Shown here: positions 36,592-44,495 of the stretch, piece after piece | How positions within the stretch are numbered: position 1 is the stretch's first letter | Layout of the letters: each line of letters starts with the position of its first letter | Assembly: GCF_015751895.1 (NCBI RefSeq) | Contig: NZ_JADOTZ010000001.1 | Span: 744,001 to 808,000 of the forward strand | Reading direction: 5' to 3' | DNA from: Zhihengliuella flava | Lineage (GTDB): Bacteria; Actinomycetota; Actinomycetes; Actinomycetales; Micrococcaceae | DNA length: 64,000 bases | Made by a program: the position numbers and the translations under genes | Notes under the pieces: model-generated | What the model saw: only the letters and a program-made list of their open reading frames with translations | Database searches by the model: none | What the model was told of the DNA's origin: nothing

Positions 36592-37362
36592 CTAGCCGCT
36601 TCCCTCTGCCGGATTCTCGTCGAGGCCCTCCCTGCCCAGCGGCCACATGGTGAGCACCACGCGCCCCACGACGGCCTCCTCCTCGACAGTCCGGGCGCAC
36701 GTTTCCGCCTTGGTACGCCCGCGACAGCTGATGACCGAATCGGCAGAATTGGCGCGATGATCCCCCAAGACCACGTACTGCCCCTCCCCCACACGCACCG
36801 GGCCGAAGCAGCGGGCCGACCGTGCCGGCGTCGTACAGTCCTGCACTCCCGGCGAGAACGGATAGTCGTTGTACACGTAGGGTTCGTCCAGCGGCGCGCC
36901 GTTGACGGTCACCGCCCCCTCTGCGGTGCAACACTCCACCGTGTCCCCGGGGGTACCAATGACGCGCTTGACGAGGTAGTGGGTGCTCGACGGGCCGATG
37001 CCCGTGAGGTCGCCGAACCACTCAGCTGCTTGCCGTAGACCTCCGCTTGGCTCCCGGCTCGGCTCCCAGTCGCCCTGGGCGGAAAAGACCACGACGTCGC
37101 CCGTCTGCGGCGCGGATCCGGTGTAGGCGAGGCGATTGACGAGGATTCGGTCCCCGACGTTCAGGGTCTGCTCCATCGAACCACTGGGGACGTTGAACAC
37201 CTTGACGACGAACGCTTGGACGAGGGAGATCACCACCAGCGCCACGATCAGGTTCAAGGCAAAGCTCAGCCAAAACGGACGCTCGCGGCGCGGGGCGGCC
37301 TGACCCTCTGGCGGGGTGGGGCCGGCAGGCCCGTTACTCGGCTCACGGTCCTGATCCGGCAT
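36592..37362 (-). CDS. lepB: Signal peptidase I
   Basis: Cleaves Sec and Tat signal peptides on the outer face of the membrane. 256 residues: a Pro-rich cytoplasmic tail, one membrane anchor (about 32-54), the catalytic serine in VPSGSMEQTLNVGDRILVNR, the general-base lysine in YLVKRVIGTPGDTVE, and box E (VVLGDHRANSADSV). A cysteine-rich insertion between these boxes (VECCT, QDCTTPARSARCF, SCRGRTKAETC) may form disulfides. ATG start. Convergent with the HPr-kinase-like gene, only five bases between stops. Confidence 0.95.
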   Translation of the reverse strand: MPDQDREPSNGPAGPTPPEGQAAPRRERPFWLSFALNLIVALVVISLVQAFVVKVFNVPSGSMEQTLNVGDRILVNRLAYTGSAPQTGDVVVFSAQGDWEPSREPSGGLRQAAEWFGDLTGIGPSSTHYLVKRVIGTPGDTVECCTAEGAVTVNGAPLDEPYVYNDYPFSPGVQDCTTPARSARCFGPVRVGEGQYVVLGDHRANSADSVISCRGRTKAETCARTVEEEAVVGRVVLTMWPLGREGLDENPAEGSG

Positions 37363-37389
37363 TCGTCTCCTCTACCCGGGGTGCTGCGC

Positions 37390-37836
37390 CTACGCTGCGG
37401 CCAGCAACGCGTTCTCAGCGGCGACCCACGCCAGCATGGCGCACTTCACGCGCGCCGGGAACTTTGCCACACCGGCGAAGGCCGCGCCATCGCCCAACAC
37501 GTCCTCGTCTGCCTCCACGCTACCGCGCGACCGCATGACGTCACGGAACTGGTCGATCAGCGAGACCAACTCATCGCGGCTCAGCCCCTCAGCCAGCTCC
37601 GTCAGGACGGAGGCCGATGCCATCGAGATGGAGCATCCTGAGCCTTCCCACGAGATGCGCACCATGCGGTCCCCCGCGGTCTCGACCCGCAACGTGATCT
37701 GGTCGCCGCAGATGGGGTTGTGTTGACTGGATTCACCGTGAGCGTGACCCGCCTCTGCCTCGACCAGCGGCTCGCCGAGACGCCGTTTCGAGTGATCCAA
37801 GATGATCTGTTGGTACAGCTGCTCGAGCCCGCTCAT
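37390..37836 (-). CDS. sufU: Fe-S cluster assembly sulfur-transfer protein SufU
   Basis: 148 residues, IscU-like fold of the zinc-dependent SufU type that takes persulfide from SufS. Three conserved cysteines are visible: NPICGDQ, GSGCSISMASAS and KCAMLAW. The ATG overlaps the sufS stop (ATGA), giving tight coupling. The SufBCD scaffold genes are not in the window. Confidence 0.93.
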   Translation of the reverse strand: MSGLEQLYQQIILDHSKRRLGEPLVEAEAGHAHGESSQHNPICGDQITLRVETAGDRMVRISWEGSGCSISMASASVLTELAEGLSRDELVSLIDQFRDVMRSRGSVEADEDVLGDGAAFAGVAKFPARVKCAMLAWVAAENALLAAA

Positions 37837-39143
37837 GCGTTCACTCCAAAGAATCCGCGGACGTCGGCCAGCGCGCTGAGCATCGCGTCGACGTCCTGTT
37901 CCGTGTTGTAGAGGTAGGTGCTGGCCCGCGTGGAGGCGTTCACGCCCAACGCACGATGAAGCGGCTGCGCGCAGTGGTGCCCCACGCGCACGGCGACGCC
38001 GGCCGCGTCGAGGAACTGCCCGACGTCGTGCGGATGGACCCCGTCCACGTCGAACGCGGCCGTGCCGATGCGCGGCACTCCTGCTGGCCCCAGCAGGCGC
38101 ACCCCGTCCAATGGCTCGATTCCGGCGGCGAGCCGGGCCCCCAGCTTCTCTTCCCACGCGGCGATGCGGTCCATGCCCACCTCGGAGAGGTACCCGACGG
38201 CGGCCGCGAGGGAAACGGCTTGGGCGATGCGTTGGGTGCCGGCCTCGAACCGGTTGGGCGCCTCGAGGAATTCGGCGCGTTCCATGGTGACGGTCGTGAT
38301 CATCGACCCCCCGGTGAGGAACGGGGGCAGGGCATTGAGCAGCTCGCGCCGACCGTAGAGCGCGCCGATGCCAGTGGGGCCCAGCATCTTATGCCCGGAG
38401 AAGGCCATGAAGTCCACGTCTAGGGCCTTGACGTCGACGGGGAGGTGCGGGACCGACTGGCAGGCATCGAGCACCGTGACCGCGCCGGCCGCCCGGGCTA
38501 GTTCCACGAGCCGGGCCACGTCCGTAATGGTGCCGAGCACATTGGACACGTGGGTGAACGCCACCACCCGAGTGCGTTCGCCGATCACCTGCGGCGCGAG
38601 GTCCATCCGCAGCGCGCCGTCCGCTGCGACGGGAATATAGGTCAGCGTAGCGCCGGTGCGCAGCGCGAGCTCCTGCCACGGGATCAGGTTGGCGTGGTGC
38701 TCCTGTTCGGTCACCACAATTTCGTCACCAGGGCCGAGCCGGAACGGTTCCGCCGCCGCTCCCCCGCGTCCCGCGGAGGCGTTGGAGAACGCGTACGCAA
38801 CGAGGTTGATCGCCTCCGTGGCGTTGGAGGTCCACACCAACTCATCGGGGCTGGCCCCCACGAATCCGGCGACGGCGGCCCGCGCGTCCTCGAAGTGATC
38901 CGTGGCCTCGACGGCGAGGCTGTGGGCGCCGCGGTGCACGGCGGCGTTGAACTGCTCGTAGTACTGCTGCTCCGCTTCAAGGACGCACCGGGGCTTTTGG
39001 CTGGTGGCCCCTGAATCGAGATAAATCAGGTCGCGGTCACCGATTTTGCGGGAGAGAATCGGGAAATCGGCGCGCAGACGCTCAACCTCGGCGGCGTCGA
39101 GGGAACGTGCTGCGTCGCGAGTCGGGACGTCGGGTGGGACCAC
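37833..39143 (-). CDS. sufS: Cysteine desulfurase SufS
   Basis: PLP enzyme that mobilises sulfur from cysteine. 436 residues: N-terminal LIYLDSGATSQKP, PLP lysine in FSGHKMLGPTGIG, and the catalytic cysteine on the lid segment in VGHHCAQPLHRALG, all typical of group II desulfurases. GTG start at 39143. Forms an operon with sufU by a four-base overlap. Confidence 0.94.
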   Translation of the reverse strand: MVPPDVPTRDAARSLDAAEVERLRADFPILSRKIGDRDLIYLDSGATSQKPRCVLEAEQQYYEQFNAAVHRGAHSLAVEATDHFEDARAAVAGFVGASPDELVWTSNATEAINLVAYAFSNASAGRGGAAAEPFRLGPGDEIVVTEQEHHANLIPWQELALRTGATLTYIPVAADGALRMDLAPQVIGERTRVVAFTHVSNVLGTITDVARLVELARAAGAVTVLDACQSVPHLPVDVKALDVDFMAFSGHKMLGPTGIGALYGRRELLNALPPFLTGGSMITTVTMERAEFLEAPNRFEAGTQRIAQAVSLAAAVGYLSEVGMDRIAAWEEKLGARLAAGIEPLDGVRLLGPAGVPRIGTAAFDVDGVHPHDVGQFLDAAGVAVRVGHHCAQPLHRALGVNASTRASTYLYNTEQDVDAMLSALADVRGFFGVNA

Positions 39144-39269
39144 GGATGCATCCTTCGGTTGGGAACGAATTCCGCTTCAAGTCTGTGCGCTTATCATCCC
39201 ACTTGTGCTGCGAGGGCACACGTGAGCCGATCCTAAGTCGGCGTCTCGCCGGCGACGGGGAAGCAGGTG

Positions 39270-39854
39270 CTAGGTGCGATTGAAGCGGTCTTGGGCGGCG
39301 TCGAAGCCCGCGGCAACGATCGCCTCGGCGGCGTCCGCGGCGTCGTCGATCACGAAGGGCAGCAGTGACTTCTTCTCCGTGGCGCTGAAATCTTTGAGCA
39401 CAAAGGCGGCTGCGTCCATGCGGCCGGGCGGTCGCCCGACGCCGATGCGGACGCGGAGGTAGTTCTTGGTGCCGAGCGTCTTGGACAGGTCCCGCAGTCC
39501 GTTGTGCCCGCCTTCGCTGCCGCCCTGTTTGAGGCGCACGGTGCCGGCGTCGAGGTCGATGTCGTCGTGGAGCGCCACGACGCGCTCGGGCGGAATCGAG
39601 AAGAACTTGGCCAGGGTCGCCACCGGACCCCCGTTGAGATTCATGTAGGTGCTGGGCTTGGCGATGACCAGCCGGGGACCACCGATCCCCGCGCGCCCCT
39701 CGGCGACGACGGCACGGGCCTTGTGGGTCTTGAAGGTGGCGCCGAGGCGCCCGGCCAGCTCGTCTGCGACGCGCTGGCCAATATTGTGCCGATGACCGGC
39801 GTAGCCGGGCCCGGGATTCCCGAGCCCGGCTACCAACCAGGTGTCTTCAGACAT
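39270..39854 (-). CDS. pth: Peptidyl-tRNA hydrolase
   Basis: Recycles peptidyl-tRNA released from stalled ribosomes. 194 residues: GLGNPGPGYAGHRHNIGQ (catalytic His), KPSTYMNLNG, HDDIDLDAG (catalytic Asp) and GGHNGLRDL are all present. The ATG at 39854 is chosen over a longer frame since the fold starts right after it. Lies 16 bp downstream of rplY; the rplY-pth order is standard in actinobacteria. Confidence 0.95.
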   Translation of the reverse strand: MSEDTWLVAGLGNPGPGYAGHRHNIGQRVADELAGRLGATFKTHKARAVVAEGRAGIGGPRLVIAKPSTYMNLNGGPVATLAKFFSIPPERVVALHDDIDLDAGTVRLKQGGSEGGHNGLRDLSKTLGTKNYLRVRIGVGRPPGRMDAAAFVLKDFSATEKKSLLPFVIDDAADAAEAIVAAGFDAAQDRFNRT

Positions 39855-39870
39855 CGTGAGTCGACGAGTC

Positions 39871-40488
39871 TTACTCTGCGGACTCCGCCTCAGCGGCGGA
39901 CGCCGTGGTCTCGCCCTCTGCGGCGTCATCGGCCGACGCTGCGGTCTCGGCGCGCGGCGCGTGGACGGTGGCGACGACGGCGTCGTCCTCGATCTGCAGC
40001 TCGACACCGGACGGCAGGACCAGGTCGGAGGCGTGCATGACGTCGCCCACTTCCTTGCCCTCGACGTTCAGGGTGACGTGCTCCGGCAGGTGCGTGGCCT
40101 CGGCCTCGACGGTCACGGTGAAGAGCTCCTGCTCGAGCAGGCCGCCCGGCGCGATCTCGCCCTCGGTGTGGACATTGATATCCACGGAGACCTTCTCGCC
40201 CTTCTTGACCACGAGCAGGTCGACGTGGACCAAGAAGCCGCGGATCGGCTCGCGCTGGATGTCCTTGGCGAGCACCAGCTGCTTCTTGCCCTCGATGTCC
40301 AGTTCCAGCAGGGCGTTGCTGTGGCGCAGGGCCAGCGCGCCCTCGTGGGCCGGCAGCAGCACGTGCACGGGCTCGGAGCCGTGGCCGTAGATGACGGCGG
40401 GAACCTTGCCGGCCGCGCGGGCACGGCGGGCGTACCCCTTGCCGAATTCGGTGCGGAGCTCGACGGGGAGCTTGATCTGATCAGTCAT
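39871..40488 (-). CDS. rplY: Large ribosomal subunit protein bL25 (Ctc/TL5 form)
   Basis: Binds 5S rRNA. 205 residues in the long form: N-terminal L25 beta-barrel (RTEFGKGYARRARAAGKVPAVIYGHG) plus the C-terminal TL5 domain (VHTEGEIAPGGLLEQEL and HVTLNVEGKEVGDVMHASDL), ending in an Ala/Glu-rich acidic tail. The ATG lies at 40488. Leads the pth operon and is divergent from the PqqD-like gene. Confidence 0.95.
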   Translation of the reverse strand: MTDQIKLPVELRTEFGKGYARRARAAGKVPAVIYGHGSEPVHVLLPAHEGALALRHSNALLELDIEGKKQLVLAKDIQREPIRGFLVHVDLLVVKKGEKVSVDINVHTEGEIAPGGLLEQELFTVTVEAEATHLPEHVTLNVEGKEVGDVMHASDLVLPSGVELQIEDDAVVATVHAPRAETAASADDAAEGETTASAAEAESAE

Positions 40489-40637
40489 GATGACTCCAAT
40501 GTTGCGTGGTTTCAGGACACACGCCCGGGTGCCGATCAGTGGCGGCGGAGTACGCGGCCGGAGGCCATCACGTGCTCCGGCGCCGAAGAATCTCTGGGTC
40601 ACCGCGCAGAAACGGTGCCACGAGCCTTGTCGATCAC

Positions 40638-40657
40638 GGAACGGTGATGACCGTTCC
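40638..40657. promoter_or_regulatory. Perfect hairpin in the rplY/PqqD divergent region
   Basis: GGAACGGT-GATG-ACCGTTCC, an 8-bp stem with a four-base loop, lies 150 bp upstream of rplY and 84 bp upstream of the PqqD-like gene in a 252-bp non-coding stretch. It could be part of an autoregulatory L25 leader or an operator. The rest of the stretch shows no other clear signal. Confidence 0.35.
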
Positions 40658-40740
40658 CTCGCCTGGGCATACGCAGACATCTTAGCAGTCTTCGCAGACG
40701 CCGCTGACCGCCGGCGCCGGTCCCGCCTAGGATGTGGCGT

Positions 40741-41049
40741 ATGGACTCCCTCACACACCCCGGAGCGGTCCGGTGGCGGCGCGCTGAGCACGTCGCTGAG
40801 GTCTCCACCGCAGCGAACCGCGTGGCCGTCCTGCCGTTGGACGCCGATGTGCACGTCCCTTACCTGCTGACGGGCACCGCGGCGGCGATCTGGTCGGAAA
40901 CCCAGCGTGCGGCCACCGCCGAGCAAATCGTGACAGCGCTCGCGCCGCAGTACGAGGTACCCGCCGATGAGATTCGCGAGCACGTCGGTTCCTTCCTGCG
41001 GCAACTCGAGGCCTGTCACTTAGTGATCGCGACCACGGAATCCGGCTAG
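40741..41049 (+). CDS. PqqD-like small protein
   Basis: 102 residues. The pattern (ADVHVPYLLTGTAAAIWSETQ, then AEQIVTALAPQYEVPADEIREHVGSFLRQLEACHLV) fits PqqD-type winged-helix proteins, which bind leader peptides of modified peptides and also occur in surface-polysaccharide loci. No radical SAM or other modifying enzyme is next to it. The ATG at 40741 is preferred to one at 40732 since an AGGA lies about eight bases before it. It precedes the tyrosine autokinase by 106 bp on the same strand, and a second PqqD-like domain is fused to the kinase-like protein at 35462-36586. Confidence 0.65.
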   Translation: MDSLTHPGAVRWRRAEHVAEVSTAANRVAVLPLDADVHVPYLLTGTAAAIWSETQRAATAEQIVTALAPQYEVPADEIREHVGSFLRQLEACHLVIATTESG

Positions 41050-41155
41050 ACTCGCGAACAACGGAAGTACTCGGGCCCGACGTCGCCGCTACTCAGCGCC
41101 GGGCCACACGAGATCAACGGAACGCGAGCGGCACAATTCTTCGAGGACGTACTAC

Positions 41156-42739
41156 GTGGACACAACAGACGTCGAGACGGCCGCAGGGCCCGACCTGAGG
41201 CACTACCTGTCGATCCTGCGCGGATACTGGCGCGGCATCGTAACCATCCTCGTCGCCGCCGTGCTGGTGGCCTTCGTCTGGACCCTGACACAGCCCAAGA
41301 TTTACGAGGCCTCGTCCTCCGGGCTCGTCGCGGCCAGTGGAGCCACCAATCTGGGCCTGGCCACGGCCGGTGACACGCTCGCCAAAAGCAAGGCCACCTC
41401 TTACGCCTCGATCGCCAGCACCCGACCGGTCGCCGAGGCTGTCAAGGACGAGTTGGGCCTGACGACCAGCGAGAACCAGTTGCTGAATGACGTCTCGGTG
41501 CAGGTCCCCGCTGACACGGCAGAGATTCGAGTCAGCGCCCTGTCCGAGGACCCGGCGCAGGCGCAGGAGATTGCCAACGCCTGGGTGCAGGTTCTCGCTG
41601 AGGAGGCCGCGCAGATCGAGGCCGGCGAGGACGAGGCCTCCCCCGTGCTGGTGCGCCTCATGCCGTTGGGCCGAGCCGCCTTGCCGACGGCGCCCGTTTC
41701 CCCCGACACCCGACTCGCGCTGGCCATCGGCGCCGTCGCCGGGCTGGCGGCCGGACTCGGCTACGCACTGATTCGCCACCACTTGGACCGCCGCATTCGC
41801 TCGGTCGACGCGGTCAACCGGCTCGGCCAATCGGTGGTCGGGACGATCCCGGCCGATGAACGCCTGGGTGCCGATCGTCAGATCGTCGATTCCGGCAACG
41901 CCAAAACGCGTGATCGCGCGGCCCACGCGTTCGCCGAGTCGTTGCGCGAGTTGCGCACCAACCTGGCCTACATGGATGTCGATCACCCACCGAAGATCAT
42001 GGTGGTGACGTCCTCCGTGCCTGGGGAGGGAAAGTCCTCCATCGCCTCGAATCTGGCGGTGGCGATCGCGGCCACGGGCCGACGCACGGTGCTCATCGAC
42101 GCCGACCTGCGCCGCCCGGTCCTGACGGACCTCTTTGGCTTGCCGTCCGGCGCGGGCCTGACCGATGTGCTCTCCGGCGCGGCCGAGATCGACGACGTCT
42201 TGATGCCGTACGCCAACGCGCCAGCCCTCGAATTGTTGGGGTCTGGGCGCGTGCCCCCCAACCCATCTGAGCTCTTGGGCTCCAACGCGATGAAGTCACT
42301 CCTGCAGGAGTTGGCCCAAGATGCGGTGGTCCTGATCGACGCGCCCCCGCTGCTGCCCGTGACGGATGCGGCGATCCTCGCCAAATCCGCGGACGGGGCC
42401 CTCGTGACCATTAAGGCGGGCAAGACGACCATCGACGAGCTCGAGAAGTCGCTGCAGAACCTCAACAAGGTCGGCGCCCATGTCCTCGGGACGATCTTGA
42501 ATCAGGTCCCCACCTCGGGCGCGGACTCGGCGCAGTACGGCTATTACGGCCAGTATTACTACTACGCCAGCTCGGACGATTCCGCATCGTCCGCGGCCGG
42601 TCCCGACGCCCCGTCCCCGGGAGCGCATCGCTCCACCGCGCCGGACTCTGCATCGTCCCCCGCACCACCGCAGCCCGCCGTGGCGGCGGTGGGCGCCCCG
42701 ATGAGCCGGCGCGCCCGCCGGGCCAACAGCGCTGACTAG
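41156..42739 (+). CDS. Wzz/BY-type tyrosine autokinase for polysaccharide synthesis
   Basis: 527 residues. An N-terminal Wzz chain-length domain has two membrane segments (about 23-42 and 184-204) around an extracellular loop. A cytoplasmic BY-kinase domain follows with Walker A SSVPGEGKSS, A' VLIDADLRRP and B VVLIDAPPLLP. The C-terminus carries a tyrosine cluster (YGYYGQYYYYAS), the usual autophosphorylation tail, then a Pro/Ala/Ser-rich end. Fusion of the adaptor and kinase on one chain is the proteobacterial-style arrangement, also common in actinobacteria. GTG start. No glycosyltransferases adjoin. The stop is one base from the convergent phosphatase stop. Confidence 0.88.
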   Translation: MDTTDVETAAGPDLRHYLSILRGYWRGIVTILVAAVLVAFVWTLTQPKIYEASSSGLVAASGATNLGLATAGDTLAKSKATSYASIASTRPVAEAVKDELGLTTSENQLLNDVSVQVPADTAEIRVSALSEDPAQAQEIANAWVQVLAEEAAQIEAGEDEASPVLVRLMPLGRAALPTAPVSPDTRLALAIGAVAGLAAGLGYALIRHHLDRRIRSVDAVNRLGQSVVGTIPADERLGADRQIVDSGNAKTRDRAAHAFAESLRELRTNLAYMDVDHPPKIMVVTSSVPGEGKSSIASNLAVAIAATGRRTVLIDADLRRPVLTDLFGLPSGAGLTDVLSGAAEIDDVLMPYANAPALELLGSGRVPPNPSELLGSNAMKSLLQELAQDAVVLIDAPPLLPVTDAAILAKSADGALVTIKAGKTTIDELEKSLQNLNKVGAHVLGTILNQVPTSGADSAQYGYYGQYYYYASSDDSASSAAGPDAPSPGAHRSTAPDSASSPAPPQPAVAAVGAPMSRRARRANSAD

Positions 42740-42740
42740 C

Positions 42741-43349
42741 TCAGCCCCGGGCGAATCGCTCCTCGAACGCAAGGATCGCCCGCAGGGCTGGAATGAGCTG
42801 GTCCGCCATCTCCTCATAGACGGCATCAGCGCGGCGATACGGGTCCGTGACGTCGTCGTCCGCCGGACCCCCTGTAGCGCGCGTGCGCAACAGGGTGGCG
42901 TACTTGATGACCGCCTTCCACCGCCGATCCACCGCCTCGGGCTCAGCCCCCGTGGGGATCAGCCCCGCATGCTCGGCCTCGATCAGCTCCAGTAGGCGCG
43001 CCAGCTCCCGCACCGTATAGGCGCGCTTCAGGAGCCGAGGGCTGCGCGCAATGATGCTGTCCCGGTGCTCCCGGCTCATGGCCAAGACCAGGTCGACCGC
43101 ACCGAGATCCACGTCCTCGATGCGCCGGGCCGTGAACGAATCCACCGAATAACCGCCGTCGGGAACATCCGTGGCCGCGAGGATGGCCGCACTGCGTTCG
43201 TCCATGCTCTGCCCAGTCAGGCCCGCCATACCGGCGCTGGAGATGTGAAAGGCGCCGGGGGCCATGGCCTCTAGGTGGGCTGCCAAATACAAGTGAGCCA
43301 AGGGCGAGCGGCAAATGTTTCCGGTACAGACGGTCAGTAGAGAGGTCAC
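42741..43349 (-). CDS. Low-molecular-weight protein tyrosine phosphatase
   Basis: 202 residues with the active-site loop CTGNICRS (Cys8 to Arg14) at the N-terminus and the general-acid segment VTDPYRR near the C-terminus. Somewhat longer than the usual 150-170 residues because of extra helices. Convergent with the tyrosine autokinase and so likely its antagonist (Wzb-type pairing, inference from position). ATG start with weak upstream site. Confidence 0.9.
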   Translation of the reverse strand: MTSLLTVCTGNICRSPLAHLYLAAHLEAMAPGAFHISSAGMAGLTGQSMDERSAAILAATDVPDGGYSVDSFTARRIEDVDLGAVDLVLAMSREHRDSIIARSPRLLKRAYTVRELARLLELIEAEHAGLIPTGAEPEAVDRRWKAVIKYATLLRTRATGGPADDDVTDPYRRADAVYEEMADQLIPALRAILAFEERFARG

Positions 43350-43411
43350 CGCTTCAGCCTAGCGAGGCCGCACCGAGGCAGCGAAACGCCGTGCCCACCG
43401 GGCCGTTAACG

Positions 43412-43453
43412 TCGGCGGGGCGGCACCTCGCAGAAGAAGTGCCGCCCCGCCGA
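43412..43453 (-). terminator. Stem-loop terminator after prs
   Basis: Perfect 15-bp stem TCGGCGGGGCGGCAC / GTGCCGCCCCGCCGA with a 12-base loop, just beyond the prs stop codon. Confidence 0.8.
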
Positions 43454-43472
43454 GGCGCTCAGCGCAGGGTGG

Positions 43473-44453
43473 TTAGTTGTGACCGTCGAAGAGGCTGGTC
43501 ACCGAGCCGTCCTCGAACACTTCCTTGACCGCGCGGGCAATGAGCGGGGCAATGGAGAGCACGGTGAGCTTGTCGAATCGCTTGGCCGACGGGATGGGCA
43601 GGGTGTTGGTGACCACCACTTCCCGGGCCCCGGACTCGGAGAGCCGCTGCGCCGCCGGGTCGGAGAACACGGCGTGCGTCGCCGCAATGATGACGTCCTT
43701 CGCTCCGGCGTCCTTGAGGACCCGGACGGCGCCGGAGATCGTGCCACCGGTGTCGATCATGTCATCGATGAGCACGCACGTGCGGTCCTTGATGTCGCCG
43801 ACGACGGTCTTGGACACGGCCTGGTTCGGCACCGTGAGGTCGCGAGACTTGTGCACGAAGGCCAGCGGGACGCCGCCCAGCCGGTCCGCCCACTGCTCGG
43901 CCACGCGCACGCGCCCCGTGTCCGGGGACACCACCGTGACGTTGTCCGAGCCCACGCGGCCGCGGATGTAATCGGCGAGCAGCGGGATGGCCACCAGATG
44001 GTCCACCGGGCCATCGAAGAAGCCCTGAATCTGGGCTGTGTGCAGGTCAACGCTGATCACGCGGTCGGCGCCGGCCGTCTTGTAGAGGTCGGCCACGAGT
44101 CGAGCGGAGATCGGCTCGCGCCCGCGGCCCTTCTTGTCCTGACGGGCGTAAGGGTAGAACGGGGAAACCACCGTGATCCGGCGAGCGGAGGCGCGCTTCA
44201 TCGAGTCGATCATGATGAGCTGCTCCACGAGCCAGTTGTTCAGTGGGGCCGGGTGGGCCTGGATGAGAAAGACATCCTTACCGCGAACCGACTCGCCCGA
44301 GCGCACGTAGATCTCGCCGTTGGCGAAGTCGTACGCGCTCATCGGGAGCAGGTCGATACCCAGTTCGGCTGCGACTTCTTCGGCGAGCTCGGGGTGGGCA
44401 CGTCCAGACGCGACGACCATCTTCTTGTCTTCGGTGCGGCGCAGTTCGGTCAT
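43473..44453 (-). CDS. prs: Ribose-phosphate pyrophosphokinase
   Basis: Makes PRPP from ribose 5-phosphate and ATP. 326 residues, class I. Seen: DFANGEIYVRSGESVRGKDVFLIQ, the flexible-loop FYPYARQDKKGRGREPISARL, the metal/substrate segment VDLHTAQIQGFFDGPVDHL and the PRPP loop VLIDDMIDTGGTI. ATG with GAAGAGGA upstream. Follows glmU by 42 bp; the glmU-prs-rplY-pth run is the usual actinobacterial order, here interrupted by the kinase/phosphatase genes. Confidence 0.96.
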   Translation of the reverse strand: MTELRRTEDKKMVVASGRAHPELAEEVAAELGIDLLPMSAYDFANGEIYVRSGESVRGKDVFLIQAHPAPLNNWLVEQLIMIDSMKRASARRITVVSPFYPYARQDKKGRGREPISARLVADLYKTAGADRVISVDLHTAQIQGFFDGPVDHLVAIPLLADYIRGRVGSDNVTVVSPDTGRVRVAEQWADRLGGVPLAFVHKSRDLTVPNQAVSKTVVGDIKDRTCVLIDDMIDTGGTISGAVRVLKDAGAKDVIIAATHAVFSDPAAQRLSESGAREVVVTNTLPIPSAKRFDKLTVLSIAPLIARAVKEVFEDGSVTSLFDGHN

Positions 44454-44495
44454 GAGTCCTCTTCCTGGATTCAGTGGTGGGGGCGGGAGGGGTGA

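Noticed and set aside
35462-41049. Lasso-peptide or other modified-peptide cluster
   Set aside because: HprK-like and PqqD-like parts are present, but there is no transglutaminase-like B2 protease, asparagine-synthetase-like cyclase, radical SAM enzyme or precursor peptide nearby.
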